The notes under the pieces: generated by a model
Told to the model about the DNA's origin: nothing
The model's database searches: none
The model's input: only the letters and a program-made list of their open reading frames with translations
Shown: piece after piece, positions 51,390 through 60,650 of the stretch
Layout of the letters: each line of letters opens with the position of its first letter
Numbering within the stretch: the stretch's first letter is position 1
Origin: Asticcacaulis taihuensis
Lineage (GTDB): Bacteria > Pseudomonadota > Alphaproteobacteria > Caulobacterales > Caulobacteraceae
NCBI RefSeq assembly: GCF_900100255.1
Contig: NZ_FMTS01000010.1
Location: 1-64,000 of the forward strand
Direction: 5' to 3'
Length of the DNA: 64,000 nt
Made by a program: the position numbers and the translations under genes

Positions 51390-52385
51390 ATGACCGTCGA
51401 ATATGACATCACCGCCGTTGGACATGCCATTGTCGATGTGCTTGCCCCCTCCGATGATGCCTTTTTGGCCAAGCATGATTTGCACAAGGGCTCGATGACC
51501 CTGATCGACAGCCACCGCGCGCTCAGCCTTTCCGAAGTGATGAATGACAGCGAAATGGCCTCGGGCGGATCGGCTGGCAACACCATTTCCGGCGCGGCCT
51601 CCTTTGGCGCCACATGCGCCTATGTCGGCAAGGTGGCGCATGACGCCATGGGGGAGTTTTTTGCGCACGACCTGCGCAAGATGGGGGTCGAATTCCGCAC
51701 GCCGGTGCTGCATGACGATCCGACCCCGACCGGCCGCTGCCTGATCAATGTCACGCCCGATGGCCAGCGCACCATGGCGACCTTCCTCGGCGCCGCCGCC
51801 CTGGTCAGCCCGCAGGATCTCGATGAGGACATTATCCGCGCGTCTCAGATCACCTATCTGGAAGGCTATCTGTTTGATACGCCCTCCGGCCGCGAAACCT
51901 TCGCCAAGGCGTCCCAGGTGGCGCGCGCCGCCGGCCGCAAGACGGCGATCACCCTGTCGGACGGCTTCGTGGTCAATCGCTGGCGTGAAGACCTGCTGGC
52001 CTTTATCGACCGCCATATCGATATTGTCTTCGCCAATGAAAACGAACTGCTGTCTTTGTTCCAGACTGATGATTTCTTCAAGGCCCTGCGTTACCTGCGC
52101 AGCAAGACCGACCTGGCTTTTGTCACTCGCTCGGAAGAAGGGTCTGTGGTTGCCAAGCTGGATGATACCCACGTCATCAAGGCCGCGCCGTGCGACAAGG
52201 TGGTCGATACCACCGGCGCGGGGGATTCTTACGCGGCCGGCGTGCTGTTCGGCCTGACACAGGGATTGCATGTCACCACCTGCGCCGAACTGGGCTCGCT
52301 GGCGGCATCGGAAGTGATCGGTCATTATGGCCCGCGCGCACAGGTCTCGCTTAAGGCTCTGGCGACTGAGAAGGGGCTGATCTGA
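51390..52385 (+). CDS. PfkB-family carbohydrate/nucleoside kinase (adenosine-kinase-like)
   Basis: The 331-residue protein has both PfkB signatures: GGSAGNTISGAASFGATCAYVGKVAHD near the N-terminus and DTTGAGDSYAAGVLFGLTQG near the C-terminus, the Asp being the catalytic base. Similar alphaproteobacterial proteins are called adenosine kinase, though the real substrate has often not been tested. It lies divergent from the ATP-grasp gene. ATG 51390 gives the typical start. Confidence 0.9.
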   Translation: MTVEYDITAVGHAIVDVLAPSDDAFLAKHDLHKGSMTLIDSHRALSLSEVMNDSEMASGGSAGNTISGAASFGATCAYVGKVAHDAMGEFFAHDLRKMGVEFRTPVLHDDPTPTGRCLINVTPDGQRTMATFLGAAALVSPQDLDEDIIRASQITYLEGYLFDTPSGRETFAKASQVARAAGRKTAITLSDGFVVNRWREDLLAFIDRHIDIVFANENELLSLFQTDDFFKALRYLRSKTDLAFVTRSEEGSVVAKLDDTHVIKAAPCDKVVDTTGAGDSYAAGVLFGLTQGLHVTTCAELGSLAASEVIGHYGPRAQVSLKALATEKGLI

Positions 52386-52440
52386 CTTTCGCAAACCACA
52401 CAGCTATGTTAACCTCGCCCCATAATTGGGGGAGGGGAAT

Positions 52441-53304
52441 ATGTGGCGTTTGATCGGCAAGGGCGTGGCCGCGCTTTTCTGTCTGGCCATTCTGGCAGCG
52501 GCGGTTGGACCATTGGTCTCGACGCCTGACTATTACGATATCGACGGTCAGGAAGATGCGGCTGTCAAGGCATTGACGTCGCCGGATATTTACCAACGCG
52601 CCGAAGCCTATGCAGACCTTATGCAGAGGCAGGATGTTCAGGGCCTGAAACCCCTGACGTCGCCCGCTATTCTGGATGACGCCTTTTATCGTGCCCTGCC
52701 GACGATTGCCCACTACGGTTCGCTGGAAAAGCCAAAGGCCACGCGCGTCCTCGGTTTTCATACCAACACGACGTTGATGGCAGGAAATGGCGGTAACTGG
52801 ACCGACAGCAATATCGTTATCGGTCACTATTATCCCGACAAGGTCATTTTCACGATCACCAATTTCCGTAAGCAAAACGGAGATATAAAGATAACAAGTT
52901 TCACCCTGCGCCGAATGACCAATGCCGACATTGCGGCAGTCCAATTCAGCCTGCTTAACAAGTCTCCAGTGCATTATGCTGTTCTGGCACTTGCCGCGGT
53001 CATTCTGGGTTTTAGCCTTGTGACGCTGTATGTAAGCCTGACCCGGCCGCGTGTGAAATGGCGCTGGCCGTGGGTGCTATTTGTCCTATTGGGTTTTGGG
53101 TATCTGACCTTTAACTGGGGCACAGGCGAATTTGGTCTCAGGCTTCTTAACTTCCGCACGCCTCAAGCCGTTGTTGATATGGAATTGCTCCAGTATCCAG
53201 TGCTCCTGATGTGCCTGCCACTGGGCGCCATACTCTTCTGGCTTCTGGCTCGCCAGAAGCCGCTGCCAAAGGCGGAAGCGCAACCGGCAGTTTTTGAAGA
53301 TTAG
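52441..53304 (+). CDS. Hypothetical membrane protein
   Basis: A 287-residue protein with an N-terminal helix (LIGKGVAALFCLAILAAAVGPLV), a ~160-residue periplasmic region with many Asp and aromatic residues (VLGFHTNTTLMAGNGGNWTDSNIVIGHYYPDKVIFTITNF), and three C-terminal membrane helices. ATG 52441 follows GGAGGGGA. I recognise no family; the outside domain may bind a ligand. It ends 4 bases before the convergent Smr gene ends. Confidence 0.6.
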   Translation: MWRLIGKGVAALFCLAILAAAVGPLVSTPDYYDIDGQEDAAVKALTSPDIYQRAEAYADLMQRQDVQGLKPLTSPAILDDAFYRALPTIAHYGSLEKPKATRVLGFHTNTTLMAGNGGNWTDSNIVIGHYYPDKVIFTITNFRKQNGDIKITSFTLRRMTNADIAAVQFSLLNKSPVHYAVLALAAVILGFSLVTLYVSLTRPRVKWRWPWVLFVLLGFGYLTFNWGTGEFGLRLLNFRTPQAVVDMELLQYPVLLMCLPLGAILFWLLARQKPLPKAEAQPAVFED

Positions 53305-53873
53305 CCAGCGCGCCGTTTCAGCGCCACATAGAGCGCGCCGGTCCCGCCATGGCGGGCATGAGCCTGGCTGATGCCGGCGACGATATGGCCAAGCGCCGGA
53401 TCGGCCAGCCATTCCGGTGCATGGCGTTTCAAAATGCCGTTTTCGGAAATGCCCTTGCCGGTGATGACCAGCACGGCGCGGTAATCATTGGCAAAAGCCT
53501 GCTGCACGAAGGCTTTCAGGCGGGCCTCGGCGGCAAAGGCGTTCAGGCCATGAAGGTCGAGCCGTGCCTCGATCGGATCGCGTTCGCGGGTGATGCGGCG
53601 CTTGCGTTTCGGCTCGATCGGATCTGGGGCATGGTCGGCGGCGCGGGTGATCTTGAAACCGCTGACGGGCTTGAGCGACTGGCCGATCTTGAAGGGCGTC
53701 AGCGGTGCCGGTGCCGGTCTGGCGGCGGTCATTTCGCCGGGCATATCGGCGATCTTGATGGTTTCGGTCTGGGGTTCAGGTTCCGGCTTTTTTGTGGGTT
53801 TGTGCGGCCGCACGGTCGCCGTCACCAGTGCCCATAACCGTAAATCCTCCGCCTTGAAACCGAACCGTGCCAT
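53301..53873 (-). CDS. Smr-domain protein (MutS2-like small nuclease domain)
   Basis: A 190-residue protein with a ~90-residue Pro/Lys-rich N-terminal region and a C-terminal Smr domain: ARLDLHGLNAFAAEARLKAFVQQA, VLVITGKG and GGTGALYVALKRR. Smr domains have nicking-nuclease or RNA-cleaving activity in other bacteria. The LDLHG and GTGALYV motifs are intact. It stands between a hypothetical membrane protein and repeat copy B. Confidence 0.9.
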   Translation of the reverse strand: MARFGFKAEDLRLWALVTATVRPHKPTKKPEPEPQTETIKIADMPGEMTAARPAPAPLTPFKIGQSLKPVSGFKITRAADHAPDPIEPKRKRRITRERDPIEARLDLHGLNAFAAEARLKAFVQQAFANDYRAVLVITGKGISENGILKRHAPEWLADPALGHIVAGISQAHARHGGTGALYVALKRRAG

Positions 53874-53891
53874 GAGCCTGTGCGCGAAAAA

Positions 53892-54043
53892 GTAAGAAAC
53901 CCCACCACCTCATCTAGACGCTTCGCGTCGTCGTGCGGTCCCCCTCCCCAACAAGTTGGGGAGGTATAAGTAACCTATACCTCCCCGGTTCACCGGGGAG
54001 GGGGACCGCGCCTCCCTTGAGGCGTGGTGGTGGGGCATCTTAC
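53892..54043. repeat. Dispersed palindromic element, copy B
   Basis: The same architecture as copy A: outer arms GTAAGA-aa-CCCCACCACC and GGTGGTGGGG-ca-TCTTAC, an inner GCGGTCCCCCTCCCC pair, and two hairpins with diverged loops. Arms are conserved with copy A while loops and spacers differ, the pattern of a structure-maintained repeat. It lies between the Smr gene and the PAS protein gene. Confidence 0.8.
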
Positions 54044-54074
54044 TTTACAAAAGCGGCCAGAGGCTACCGATTTA

Positions 54075-56699
54075 TCAGAACTCTTCCGACTGGAAAGCCT
54101 GCAACTGGCGGGTCAGGCGTTCGCCGCGCTTGCCGGCGGTGAGTGCCGCTTCCGACAGGCGGCGGATATTTTCCGGGCTTTCCGGCTGACGGGCCATGAC
54201 TTCCAGCGCGCCATTGATGACGCCCAGCATCTGGGCGAAATCCTGCGCTACGTCGCTGGTCAGGCGGCCGACCGTCTCATAGCGCTGGGCGTGGCCCAAA
54301 GCTTCATGAAGTTTGTCAAGTTGAGCCTGCATGTCTGACAGTTGCGCCTGCGCTTTTTCCAGAGCGCTTTGATCGACCATCGGCGCCTGTTCCAGACGGG
54401 CCTGGGCGTCATGATAGGCGGCCTGCCACTTGGTGGCCTCGAACTGGGCGGCCTTCACCTTGGCTTCCCATGCCGAGGTATCCGGTTCCGGCGCCGGCTT
54501 TTCGAGCAGTGCCTTATGCGCCGCCTGAAGCTCAGCGTGACGGGCGGCGGCCTGATTGAGCGCATTCTTCAGGCCGGTGATGCGCGCTTCATGCATCCGG
54601 TAATCCGGTTCCGGCGCGGGCGCATTGGAAAGGACATGATAGCGTTGGGCCAGGTCGTCATGGCGAGCTTGCGCCGTTTTCAGCCGGTCTTCCAGAGCGG
54701 CAATGCGCGCCTCGTGTTCGCTGTAATCGGGTTCTGGCGCGGGCGTTTCAGCCAGTTCGCGCAACCGCCGGTCCAGATCAGCCTTTTCCGCTTCGGCGGT
54801 TTCCAGTTCCGCCTGCAAGGTCCGGATGCGCGCGTCATGGGCGCTGTAATCGGGCTCGACGACAGGTGCATTGCGCAACGCGTCCAGTTCGGTTTCCAGC
54901 GCCGCCTGAACGGCACGGGCCATGGATAGTTCGGCGCTCATTTCGGCGATGCGGCCCTCTTCGGCCGGCTTGACGGCCAAAAGCGCATCAATTTGTGCCT
55001 GAAGCGCTTCATGGCGCTTTTCGGCCTCTGCCAGTTGCGCCTTCAGGCGCTCGTTTTCTGCCACAACCAGCGGATCGGGTTCGTGGACGATAACCGGATC
55101 GGGCAGGGGCGTGACAGTTGGGGTATGCCAGTCATAGGGCGACTGCATGTCCGATAAGGCCTCTTCGCGGGCCACGGCCGCGGCTTCGGTAATGGCGCTC
55201 TCGCGTTCCAGCGCGGCCTCGATGCGGACGGCTTCCAATTCGGCTTCATGAGCGGTGCGGGCTTCGGCCAGTGCGCTTTCACGCGCCGTTTCGCGGGCCT
55301 TGGATACGGCGTCTTCCAACTCGGCTTCGCTGATGCCGGTTGTCTGAATGACCGGCTCTGGAGCGGCCTGCTGGCCTTTCCAGGCCGTGCAGTCGAAGGC
55401 GACACCGTAGATGTGTCGCTGGCCGTCAATGGTCTTCGCCTGGCCTTCAAGCGCGATCCAGCGTTCGCTGCCATCCGGGCGCGTGACCTTGATGTCAAGC
55501 GCCAGATGGTCGCTTTCGCCGCTCATCAGTTGCCCGAAGGAGGTATCGGCCACGGCCTGGTCGGCGTCGGAAATCAGGGTTGGGCCGCCGGGATAATCAC
55601 GGCCGATCAGGGCCATCATGCCGGCATCTTCGACAATGGTATCGGCCTCAGCGTCATACTGCCAGGTGCCGACGCCGAGCGCGGCGCGCGCCTGTTCGGC
55701 CAGGCGATGATCGGCCAGTTCCTGAGTTGCGAACTCGTACGCTTCCTCTGTGGGCGCGGCAGCGGGCGCCGCGGCGGGCAACAGTCCGGAAGGTAACGCG
55801 GTGACGGTCAGGCCGCTTTCGCCGCCTTCGTGGGTGCGCACCACCCAGGCCGTGACGACGCAGGGCTGGCTGTCGCCGTTCGGTGCCTTGAGCGTCAGTT
55901 GCATCGATGTCTGGCTATGGGGTGAGGTTTCGTCCAGCCGGTCGCCGAGATAGTCGATGGCCTTCTGGAAATCGGCGTCCGCCACAAAGAACTGCGTCCA
56001 GTTCTGCCCGAGCGCCTGTTCGCGCGTCAACTCGAACGCATCGAGCGCGGCGTTGTTGATGTCGATCACCTGGCCCTTGGAATCGAGACCCCAGAAGGGT
56101 ACGGTGGCGGAGGCGAACCAGTGGCCGCGCCACAGGCCGTTCAGGTCGTCGATACCCTCGCCGGACGAGGTTTCCAGTTCGACCATGGCGGCCGTGGAGC
56201 CGATGACCTCGCCGGCGCCATTCATGATCGGCATGGAGGTGACGCTGACCAGTACCTTTTCACGGCTGCCGTGATTGACCAACAGGTGCTGGAAGCCCTT
56301 GACCGTCTGGCCGCGCAGGGTGCGGGCGATCGGCAGCAGGTCGGCCGGGATCATGCGGCCGTCAGGGTAGGTGATGCCCCAGGTGGCGGAATGGAAGCGC
56401 AGGCCCAGCAGTTCGGAATCCTTGCGCCCAAGAAGCTGGTGCGCCGCCCGGTTGGCGAAGGTGAACTTGCCGGTATTGTCGGTTTCGACCAGGGCCACGG
56501 GCACCGCGTTCAGCACATTGAACATACGGCGTTCAAGTGTATCGATCTTGCGTTCAGCCTTGAACAGCAAATCCTGGAACTGGCGAACCTGGAAGGATTT
56601 CAGCGAGGCGATGACGCCGCCGACAATGGCCAGGGCAAGCAGGATGAAGGCGGCCACGCCGAGCAGCGCAATCAGATCATGCTCACTTTGCAACAACAT
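54075..56699 (-). CDS. Membrane PAS/coiled-coil protein ending in a degenerate histidine-kinase DHp segment
   Basis: The 874-residue protein begins with one membrane helix (LIALLGVAAFILLALAIVGGVIASL), then PAS-like domains at about 60-170, 195-300 and 335-450. A long coiled coil follows, with Pro-rich breaks of the form PAPEPDYSEHEARI repeated about five times. The end (HAQRYETVGRLTSDVAQDFAQMLGVINGALEVM...KRGERLTRQLQAFQ) matches the dimerisation helices of hybrid kinases (normally LTGGVAHDFNNLL), but the phospho-His position is Gln, and no ATPase domain follows. It is thus a pseudo-kinase scaffold rather than an active kinase, by inference from these losses. Confidence 0.75.
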   Translation of the reverse strand: MLLQSEHDLIALLGVAAFILLALAIVGGVIASLKSFQVRQFQDLLFKAERKIDTLERRMFNVLNAVPVALVETDNTGKFTFANRAAHQLLGRKDSELLGLRFHSATWGITYPDGRMIPADLLPIARTLRGQTVKGFQHLLVNHGSREKVLVSVTSMPIMNGAGEVIGSTAAMVELETSSGEGIDDLNGLWRGHWFASATVPFWGLDSKGQVIDINNAALDAFELTREQALGQNWTQFFVADADFQKAIDYLGDRLDETSPHSQTSMQLTLKAPNGDSQPCVVTAWVVRTHEGGESGLTVTALPSGLLPAAAPAAAPTEEAYEFATQELADHRLAEQARAALGVGTWQYDAEADTIVEDAGMMALIGRDYPGGPTLISDADQAVADTSFGQLMSGESDHLALDIKVTRPDGSERWIALEGQAKTIDGQRHIYGVAFDCTAWKGQQAAPEPVIQTTGISEAELEDAVSKARETARESALAEARTAHEAELEAVRIEAALERESAITEAAAVAREEALSDMQSPYDWHTPTVTPLPDPVIVHEPDPLVVAENERLKAQLAEAEKRHEALQAQIDALLAVKPAEEGRIAEMSAELSMARAVQAALETELDALRNAPVVEPDYSAHDARIRTLQAELETAEAEKADLDRRLRELAETPAPEPDYSEHEARIAALEDRLKTAQARHDDLAQRYHVLSNAPAPEPDYRMHEARITGLKNALNQAAARHAELQAAHKALLEKPAPEPDTSAWEAKVKAAQFEATKWQAAYHDAQARLEQAPMVDQSALEKAQAQLSDMQAQLDKLHEALGHAQRYETVGRLTSDVAQDFAQMLGVINGALEVMARQPESPENIRRLSEAALTAGKRGERLTRQLQAFQSEEF

Positions 56700-56891
56700 A
56701 CCCGAACCCTATTCAAACCCAGACCGCCGGCTGCGTCATTTTGTGACAGAGTCCGCCCGGTTGCCCCGAAGCCAGCAAAAACCGTACCTGACCTGGATGC
56801 AAGTGAAATCATCTTGAATTGCAGGGATTTAACCCGCCGCGCCCCTGGCAGGAGAATGCCGGCAGACGGGCAAGCCAGATGGGCGAATGGC

Positions 56892-57968
56892 TTATAGCCC
56901 CATTACCGCCAGCATGACGAAGGTGGCGAACAGGACGAAATGCGTGGCCCCTTCTATGGCGTTGGTTTCGCCGTCGTGCAGGTTGATGGCGGCCACGATC
57001 AGCGTCAGCACGGTCATGACGGTCTGCGGCGCGCTAAGCGCCATCTGCACCGGATGGCCGGTGACCAGCGCCATGATCTCGATCACCGGCACGGTCAGGA
57101 TGACCGTGGAAAGCGAGGCGCCGAGCGCGATATTGACCACAGGCTGCATCCGGTTGGCCAGCGCCGCGCGCAGGGCGGTGAGGATTTCCGGGCTGGCGGA
57201 GATGGCGGCCACCAGTATGGCGGCGACGATCGGCGGCACGCCGGTGCCGGTCAGGCTGCGGTCCATGGTTTTGGCCATGACCTCGGCCAGTATGCCGATC
57301 AGAACGACTCCGATGACGAGGGCGGTGACCGAGCCGGCTGTGCTGCCATGATGCTTGTGCTCCGTGTCGCCCGTTTCGGCATATGTATAGCTGAAGAAGT
57401 AGCTGTGGCGCGTAGTCTGGAGGCGCAGGAAAATGCCGTAGAGAAGCAACATGCTGCAAATGGTGAAGACCGAAAAGACCTGCCAGTGATGTGAAGGAAT
57501 GAATTCCGGAACCACCATGGAAATGCCCATGCCGGTCAGGATCATGACGATATAGGTATTGCCGGAATCGACATTATAGGGCTGTTCGCCATGGCGCAGG
57601 CCGCCGAGGATCGCCGCCAGGCCCAGTATGCCGTTCATGTCGATCATGACAGCGGAATAGATGGTGTCGCGCGCCAGGGTAGGTGATGAGGTGTGGCTCA
57701 GCATCATGACCAGGATGATGACCTCGACCAGCACCGCCGAAAGCGTCAGGATCATGGTGCCGTAAGGCTCGCCGACCTTTTCAGCCAGCACCTCTGCATG
57801 GTGCGCCACCCGCAGCGATACCATGATGATGACGGCGATCAGGCAGAGGCCGGCAATGAGCGATGCCGCCGGGCCGCTTTCGAGGATCAGGTGTTCGCTG
57901 AAGAAGGCGGCGCCGGCGATAAGCGCCCCAAGGATGAGGAATTTTTCGGATTTTAGGATGGCGGACAT
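56892..57968 (-). CDS. ChaA-type Ca2+/H+ antiporter
   Basis: The 358-residue membrane protein has about eleven helices and two copies of the cation-exchanger motif: GTMILTLSAVLVEVIILVMM and VAAILVAAISASPEILTALRAALANRMQPVVNIALGASLSTVILTVP; the acidic residues in these repeats bind the cation. It exchanges Ca2+ or Na+/K+ for protons at the inner membrane. A short His-rich loop (DTEHKHHG) may sense ions. ATG 57968 is chosen; one upstream ATG exists at 57974. Confidence 0.88.
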   Translation of the reverse strand: MSAILKSEKFLILGALIAGAAFFSEHLILESGPAASLIAGLCLIAVIIMVSLRVAHHAEVLAEKVGEPYGTMILTLSAVLVEVIILVMMLSHTSSPTLARDTIYSAVMIDMNGILGLAAILGGLRHGEQPYNVDSGNTYIVMILTGMGISMVVPEFIPSHHWQVFSVFTICSMLLLYGIFLRLQTTRHSYFFSYTYAETGDTEHKHHGSTAGSVTALVIGVVLIGILAEVMAKTMDRSLTGTGVPPIVAAILVAAISASPEILTALRAALANRMQPVVNIALGASLSTVILTVPVIEIMALVTGHPVQMALSAPQTVMTVLTLIVAAINLHDGETNAIEGATHFVLFATFVMLAVMGL

Positions 57969-58015
57969 GATCATGCGTAGACTACGGCGCGCCGTCGAAA
58001 GTCAAGATGCAACGC

Positions 58016-59233
58016 CTAATGACTGAGCACCGGCGCGCTGTAGCCCGGCCCCACGCCCTGCGGTACGGGCACTGAGGAGCCGGCATAGCCGTTATTGATG
58101 ACCAGGACCGGATTTTTCGTCAGGGTCAAAGTATCGGCCACGATGATGCTCCAGGCGGAATCCTGGGCCACACTGCCGGTTGTGGCAATATTCAGTTCGG
58201 CATCGGGAATATAGATCGTGCCGAGCAGTTTGCTGACATTGTCCGACGCGATGCTGAAGACCTGATGGTTATCGCGGGTAGTGATGATGAGGAATCCGGC
58301 GAAGGGACCGCTTTTGCGGGCGCTCAACTGGACCATGGCCCTGTCGGCGAAGTTGATCTTCTTGGTTGAGCCGAAGATCAGCGCCACGTCGTCGCCCTTG
58401 ATGACGGCGTTTTCGTGCGCCTCCAGGTCGTCCATGAAGTAATGATCGCCGGGTTGAAGGATCAGGGTCGCATCCTTATCGATCATAAAATGCTCGCAAT
58501 GGACGCCGGGCGGCAGGATCAGGGTTTCGCCCTTTTTCTGGGTGATCCGTTCCGGTTTGCCGATGCAATCCTGCGGCGGCGTGAGGGAGAGGGCCGCAAA
58601 CGGATCGGAAATGGGCAGGGCGCCGCCATTGCCCGCCGGCGAGACCGGCCCCTCGACCGTCCCCACGGCCTGTGTTCGTTCCGCCTGGATCATGGCCGAG
58701 CTCTTGACCCTGATGTTCTGATTGGCGTGGATGGCGCAGCCGATGGCACGAATGCGGGCATTATTTTCCAGTCTGATGCCGCCCGCGCCTGTCTGGAGGA
58801 CGCACAGGGGAACAGAACCGAGATTTTCGGCGGTGGCCCTGGCGGTGAGCGTGGTGTCTCCGAAGCCAAGAAAGCCGATAAGGGCCTTGTGGTCGGCCGC
58901 CCCCGTCACGGTTATGGTGCTGGACTTTCCATCAATGGCGGCGTTGAACGCGGCCTTCGAGCGGAGGCGGGACCTGGCGGCGCTTTGCTGCGCCACAGTG
59001 ACGGCGGTGTCGATCGGCGTTTGCGCGGCGGTATTGGCCATGGAAAGGCGCCCGGCTCCGGCCAGCGCACCGGCATCTACAGCTTCCTGAAGACTGGCCC
59101 GTTCCCCGGAAGCACTGCTCAGTTCAATAATGCCGAAGGCGGCGAACATCAGCGGAATGGCCGTCAGCGTGGCAATAATGGCGACGTTGCCACGGCAATC
59201 GGTAAGCCATTGTTTTATGATTCCCGATTTCAT
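58016..59233 (-). CDS. TadG-like pilus-assembly-related protein
   Basis: A 405-residue protein with the N-terminal TadE/TadG pattern: CRGNVAIIATLTAIPLMFAAFGIIELSSASGERASLQEAVDAGALAGA, a single membrane helix followed by the pseudopilin-like heptad region. The rest is a beta-rich periplasmic domain (repeats of GGIRLENNARIRAIGCAIHANQNI type), resembling a polymer-like beta-helix. TadG proteins are minor components of Flp pili. No other tad/cpa genes are seen in the window, so it may act on its own or with a distant cluster. Confidence 0.8.
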   Translation of the reverse strand: MKSGIIKQWLTDCRGNVAIIATLTAIPLMFAAFGIIELSSASGERASLQEAVDAGALAGAGRLSMANTAAQTPIDTAVTVAQQSAARSRLRSKAAFNAAIDGKSSTITVTGAADHKALIGFLGFGDTTLTARATAENLGSVPLCVLQTGAGGIRLENNARIRAIGCAIHANQNIRVKSSAMIQAERTQAVGTVEGPVSPAGNGGALPISDPFAALSLTPPQDCIGKPERITQKKGETLILPPGVHCEHFMIDKDATLILQPGDHYFMDDLEAHENAVIKGDDVALIFGSTKKINFADRAMVQLSARKSGPFAGFLIITTRDNHQVFSIASDNVSKLLGTIYIPDAELNIATTGSVAQDSAWSIIVADTLTLTKNPVLVINNGYAGSSVPVPQGVGPGYSAPVLSH

Positions 59234-59597
59234 ACCGCCTCCATAAGTATTTCGGAAATTGGCATGTAATAGTAAAAATATAAATTATATATAATTGCTT
59301 TTGTTTAAAGCAAAAATCGCATTAAATATACAAATTGCGAAATGATAATATGTTTCGTATATTGGATATTGTGAAAGCGTATGATAATTTATACTGACTA
59401 ATATCTGTTGTAGTATGGGTTTTCGGAGAAATAATATAGGTAAATTTAGCGTTTACCCTCTTCCGGGGTTTACATTTCGCCTCCGGCTGATAGCTTCGTC
59501 TCCATAGTAACGAGCGGCCCGGGACCAGTGGTTTCGCTCCTGTGTTTTTGCATCCCATGTTGACATTTTTAACCGGTTGCCCGGTTTGAAGACGCGT
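59234..59597. other. AT-rich intergenic region upstream of TadG-like gene
   Basis: No gene is supported here. The first half (59270-59420) is strongly AT-rich and probably holds the TadG promoter. Open frames on both strands have unlikely composition and no family match. Confidence 0.4.
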
Positions 59598-59915
59598 ATG
59601 CGTTTCAAGCCCGCGACCCTGGAGCGCGCTATGGATCTGGATCGGGAAGTCGACCGTCTGATGAAACGCATCGAACAGAGGGTGGCTGAGCCGGAAGTCA
59701 TTTTCGCGGCCATCAAGCAGCTTGTCGGATCGCACTATGCCCTAAGCCTGCCGGCGGAACTGGGCGCCTTCAATCACTTCATGGATATGTCGTTGCAGCG
59801 CCGGCTTTCCGGCCCCGGCCTGGCCGTGCTGACGAATGATATCAAGAAGCGCATCGCCGCGCTCAATGCCGTATCCTATCTGCAGGCGGCTAAGCGCGAC
59901 GTTCACTGGGTCTAG
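59598..59915 (+). CDS. Conserved-looking hypothetical protein
   Basis: A ~105-residue, mostly helical soluble protein (MRFKPATLERAMDLDREVDRLMKRIEQRVAEPEVIFAAI, then LGAFNHFMDMSLQRR and AALNAVSYLQAAKRDVHWV). No family is recognised. The start is uncertain: ATG 59598 or TTG 59577. Its 3' end overlaps the convergent 55-residue gene by about 26 bases. Confidence 0.55.
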   Translation: MRFKPATLERAMDLDREVDRLMKRIEQRVAEPEVIFAAIKQLVGSHYALSLPAELGAFNHFMDMSLQRRLSGPGLAVLTNDIKKRIAALNAVSYLQAAKRDVHWV

Positions 59916-60057
59916 GCCCTTTTGCCCGCGCCTGCCGGATCGTCTCCATCCATTCCCTGACAAGCGCGCGGCTCAGGCCGTCAGCTTTCATGACCAGATG
60001 AACCACTGGATCGGCCAGCAGATCCTCCAGGGTCGGTTCGGTAAATGTGCAGGTCAT
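59890..60057 (-). CDS. Small protein divergent from a Fur-like box
   Basis: A 55-residue frame (MTCTFTEPTLEDLLADPVVHL...) starts at ATG 60057 and ends at a TAG at 59890. LEDLLADPVVHLVMKADGLSRALVREWM resembles a class of tiny alphaproteobacterial proteins with an L-x-DP-x-V-x-LVM-x-x-DGV core; their role is unknown. The Fur-like box between it and the gene at 60145 suggests iron control. It overlaps the convergent gene's end. Confidence 0.5.
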   Translation of the reverse strand: MTCTFTEPTLEDLLADPVVHLVMKADGLSRALVREWMETIRQARAKGPRPSERRA

Positions 60058-60099
60058 GATCCGCGGCCTTTCCAGTGCTTGCTATAGCGTCATCATAAT

Positions 60100-60118
60100 G
60101 CTAATGAGAATTATTCGC
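60100..60118. promoter_or_regulatory. Fur-like box between divergent genes
   Basis: GCTAATGAGAATTATTCGC is symmetric at about 13 of 19 positions and resembles Fur/Mur sites of alphaproteobacteria. It lies 27 bases before the ATG at 60145 and 43 before that at 60057, so both could be iron- or manganese-controlled. Confidence 0.5.
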
Positions 60119-60144
60119 AATATAATTCTTGAGTCGAGCCAGCC

Positions 60145-60639
60145 ATGCCTGTAGCGGAAGCCCCATCGCCGGAAACCTTGCCAAACGATATCCGCAATCT
60201 GAGCTATGCCGGGCATTTCATCGTCTGGGTGATGCGGACGGCCGTCGCCTGTGCGCCGGAATGCCGCATGATCCACCGCGAGTTCAGCCATGCCTTTGGT
60301 CCGCATGTTGAAGCGGGGGCAAAGGCATTCGAGCGGGTCTTGCTGGCTCTGGCAAAGGGTACGCGGCCGATTACGCTGGCGCGACCGGGGCATGTCCAAA
60401 TGACTCACGATGAACTGAGTCTGCTGGCGCTTTTCGCGGCGGGCCAGATTGGAGACGGGGCGCGCTGCCTGGCACATGCGCGCTGGCTGATGGGGAAGGC
60501 ACGGCCGGAGCCCCTGTGCGAGGCAGTGGCTGATTTGGGTATTCTGTTGGCGCGCAATGGCCGGATATTGTGCCAGGCGCCTGATGCCGTGCCGCTGACG
60601 GGCTGTGCTGGTGAGCCGGCTCGTTTGCGCGTAGTCTGA
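60145..60639 (+). CDS. Hypothetical protein behind a Fur-like box
   Basis: The 164-residue soluble protein (SYAGHFIVWVMRTAVACAPECRMIHREF, FERVLLALAKGTRPITLARPGHVQMTHDELSLLALFAAGQIGDGARCLAHARWLMGK) is mostly helical with four Cys. Similar proteins of unknown function occur in Caulobacterales and Rhizobiales. The Fur-like box overlapping its promoter suggests derepression when iron is scarce. A bidirectional terminator follows its stop. Confidence 0.7.
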   Translation: MPVAEAPSPETLPNDIRNLSYAGHFIVWVMRTAVACAPECRMIHREFSHAFGPHVEAGAKAFERVLLALAKGTRPITLARPGHVQMTHDELSLLALFAAGQIGDGARCLAHARWLMGKARPEPLCEAVADLGILLARNGRILCQAPDAVPLTGCAGEPARLRVV

Positions 60640-60650
60640 TCCAAAAGCAA

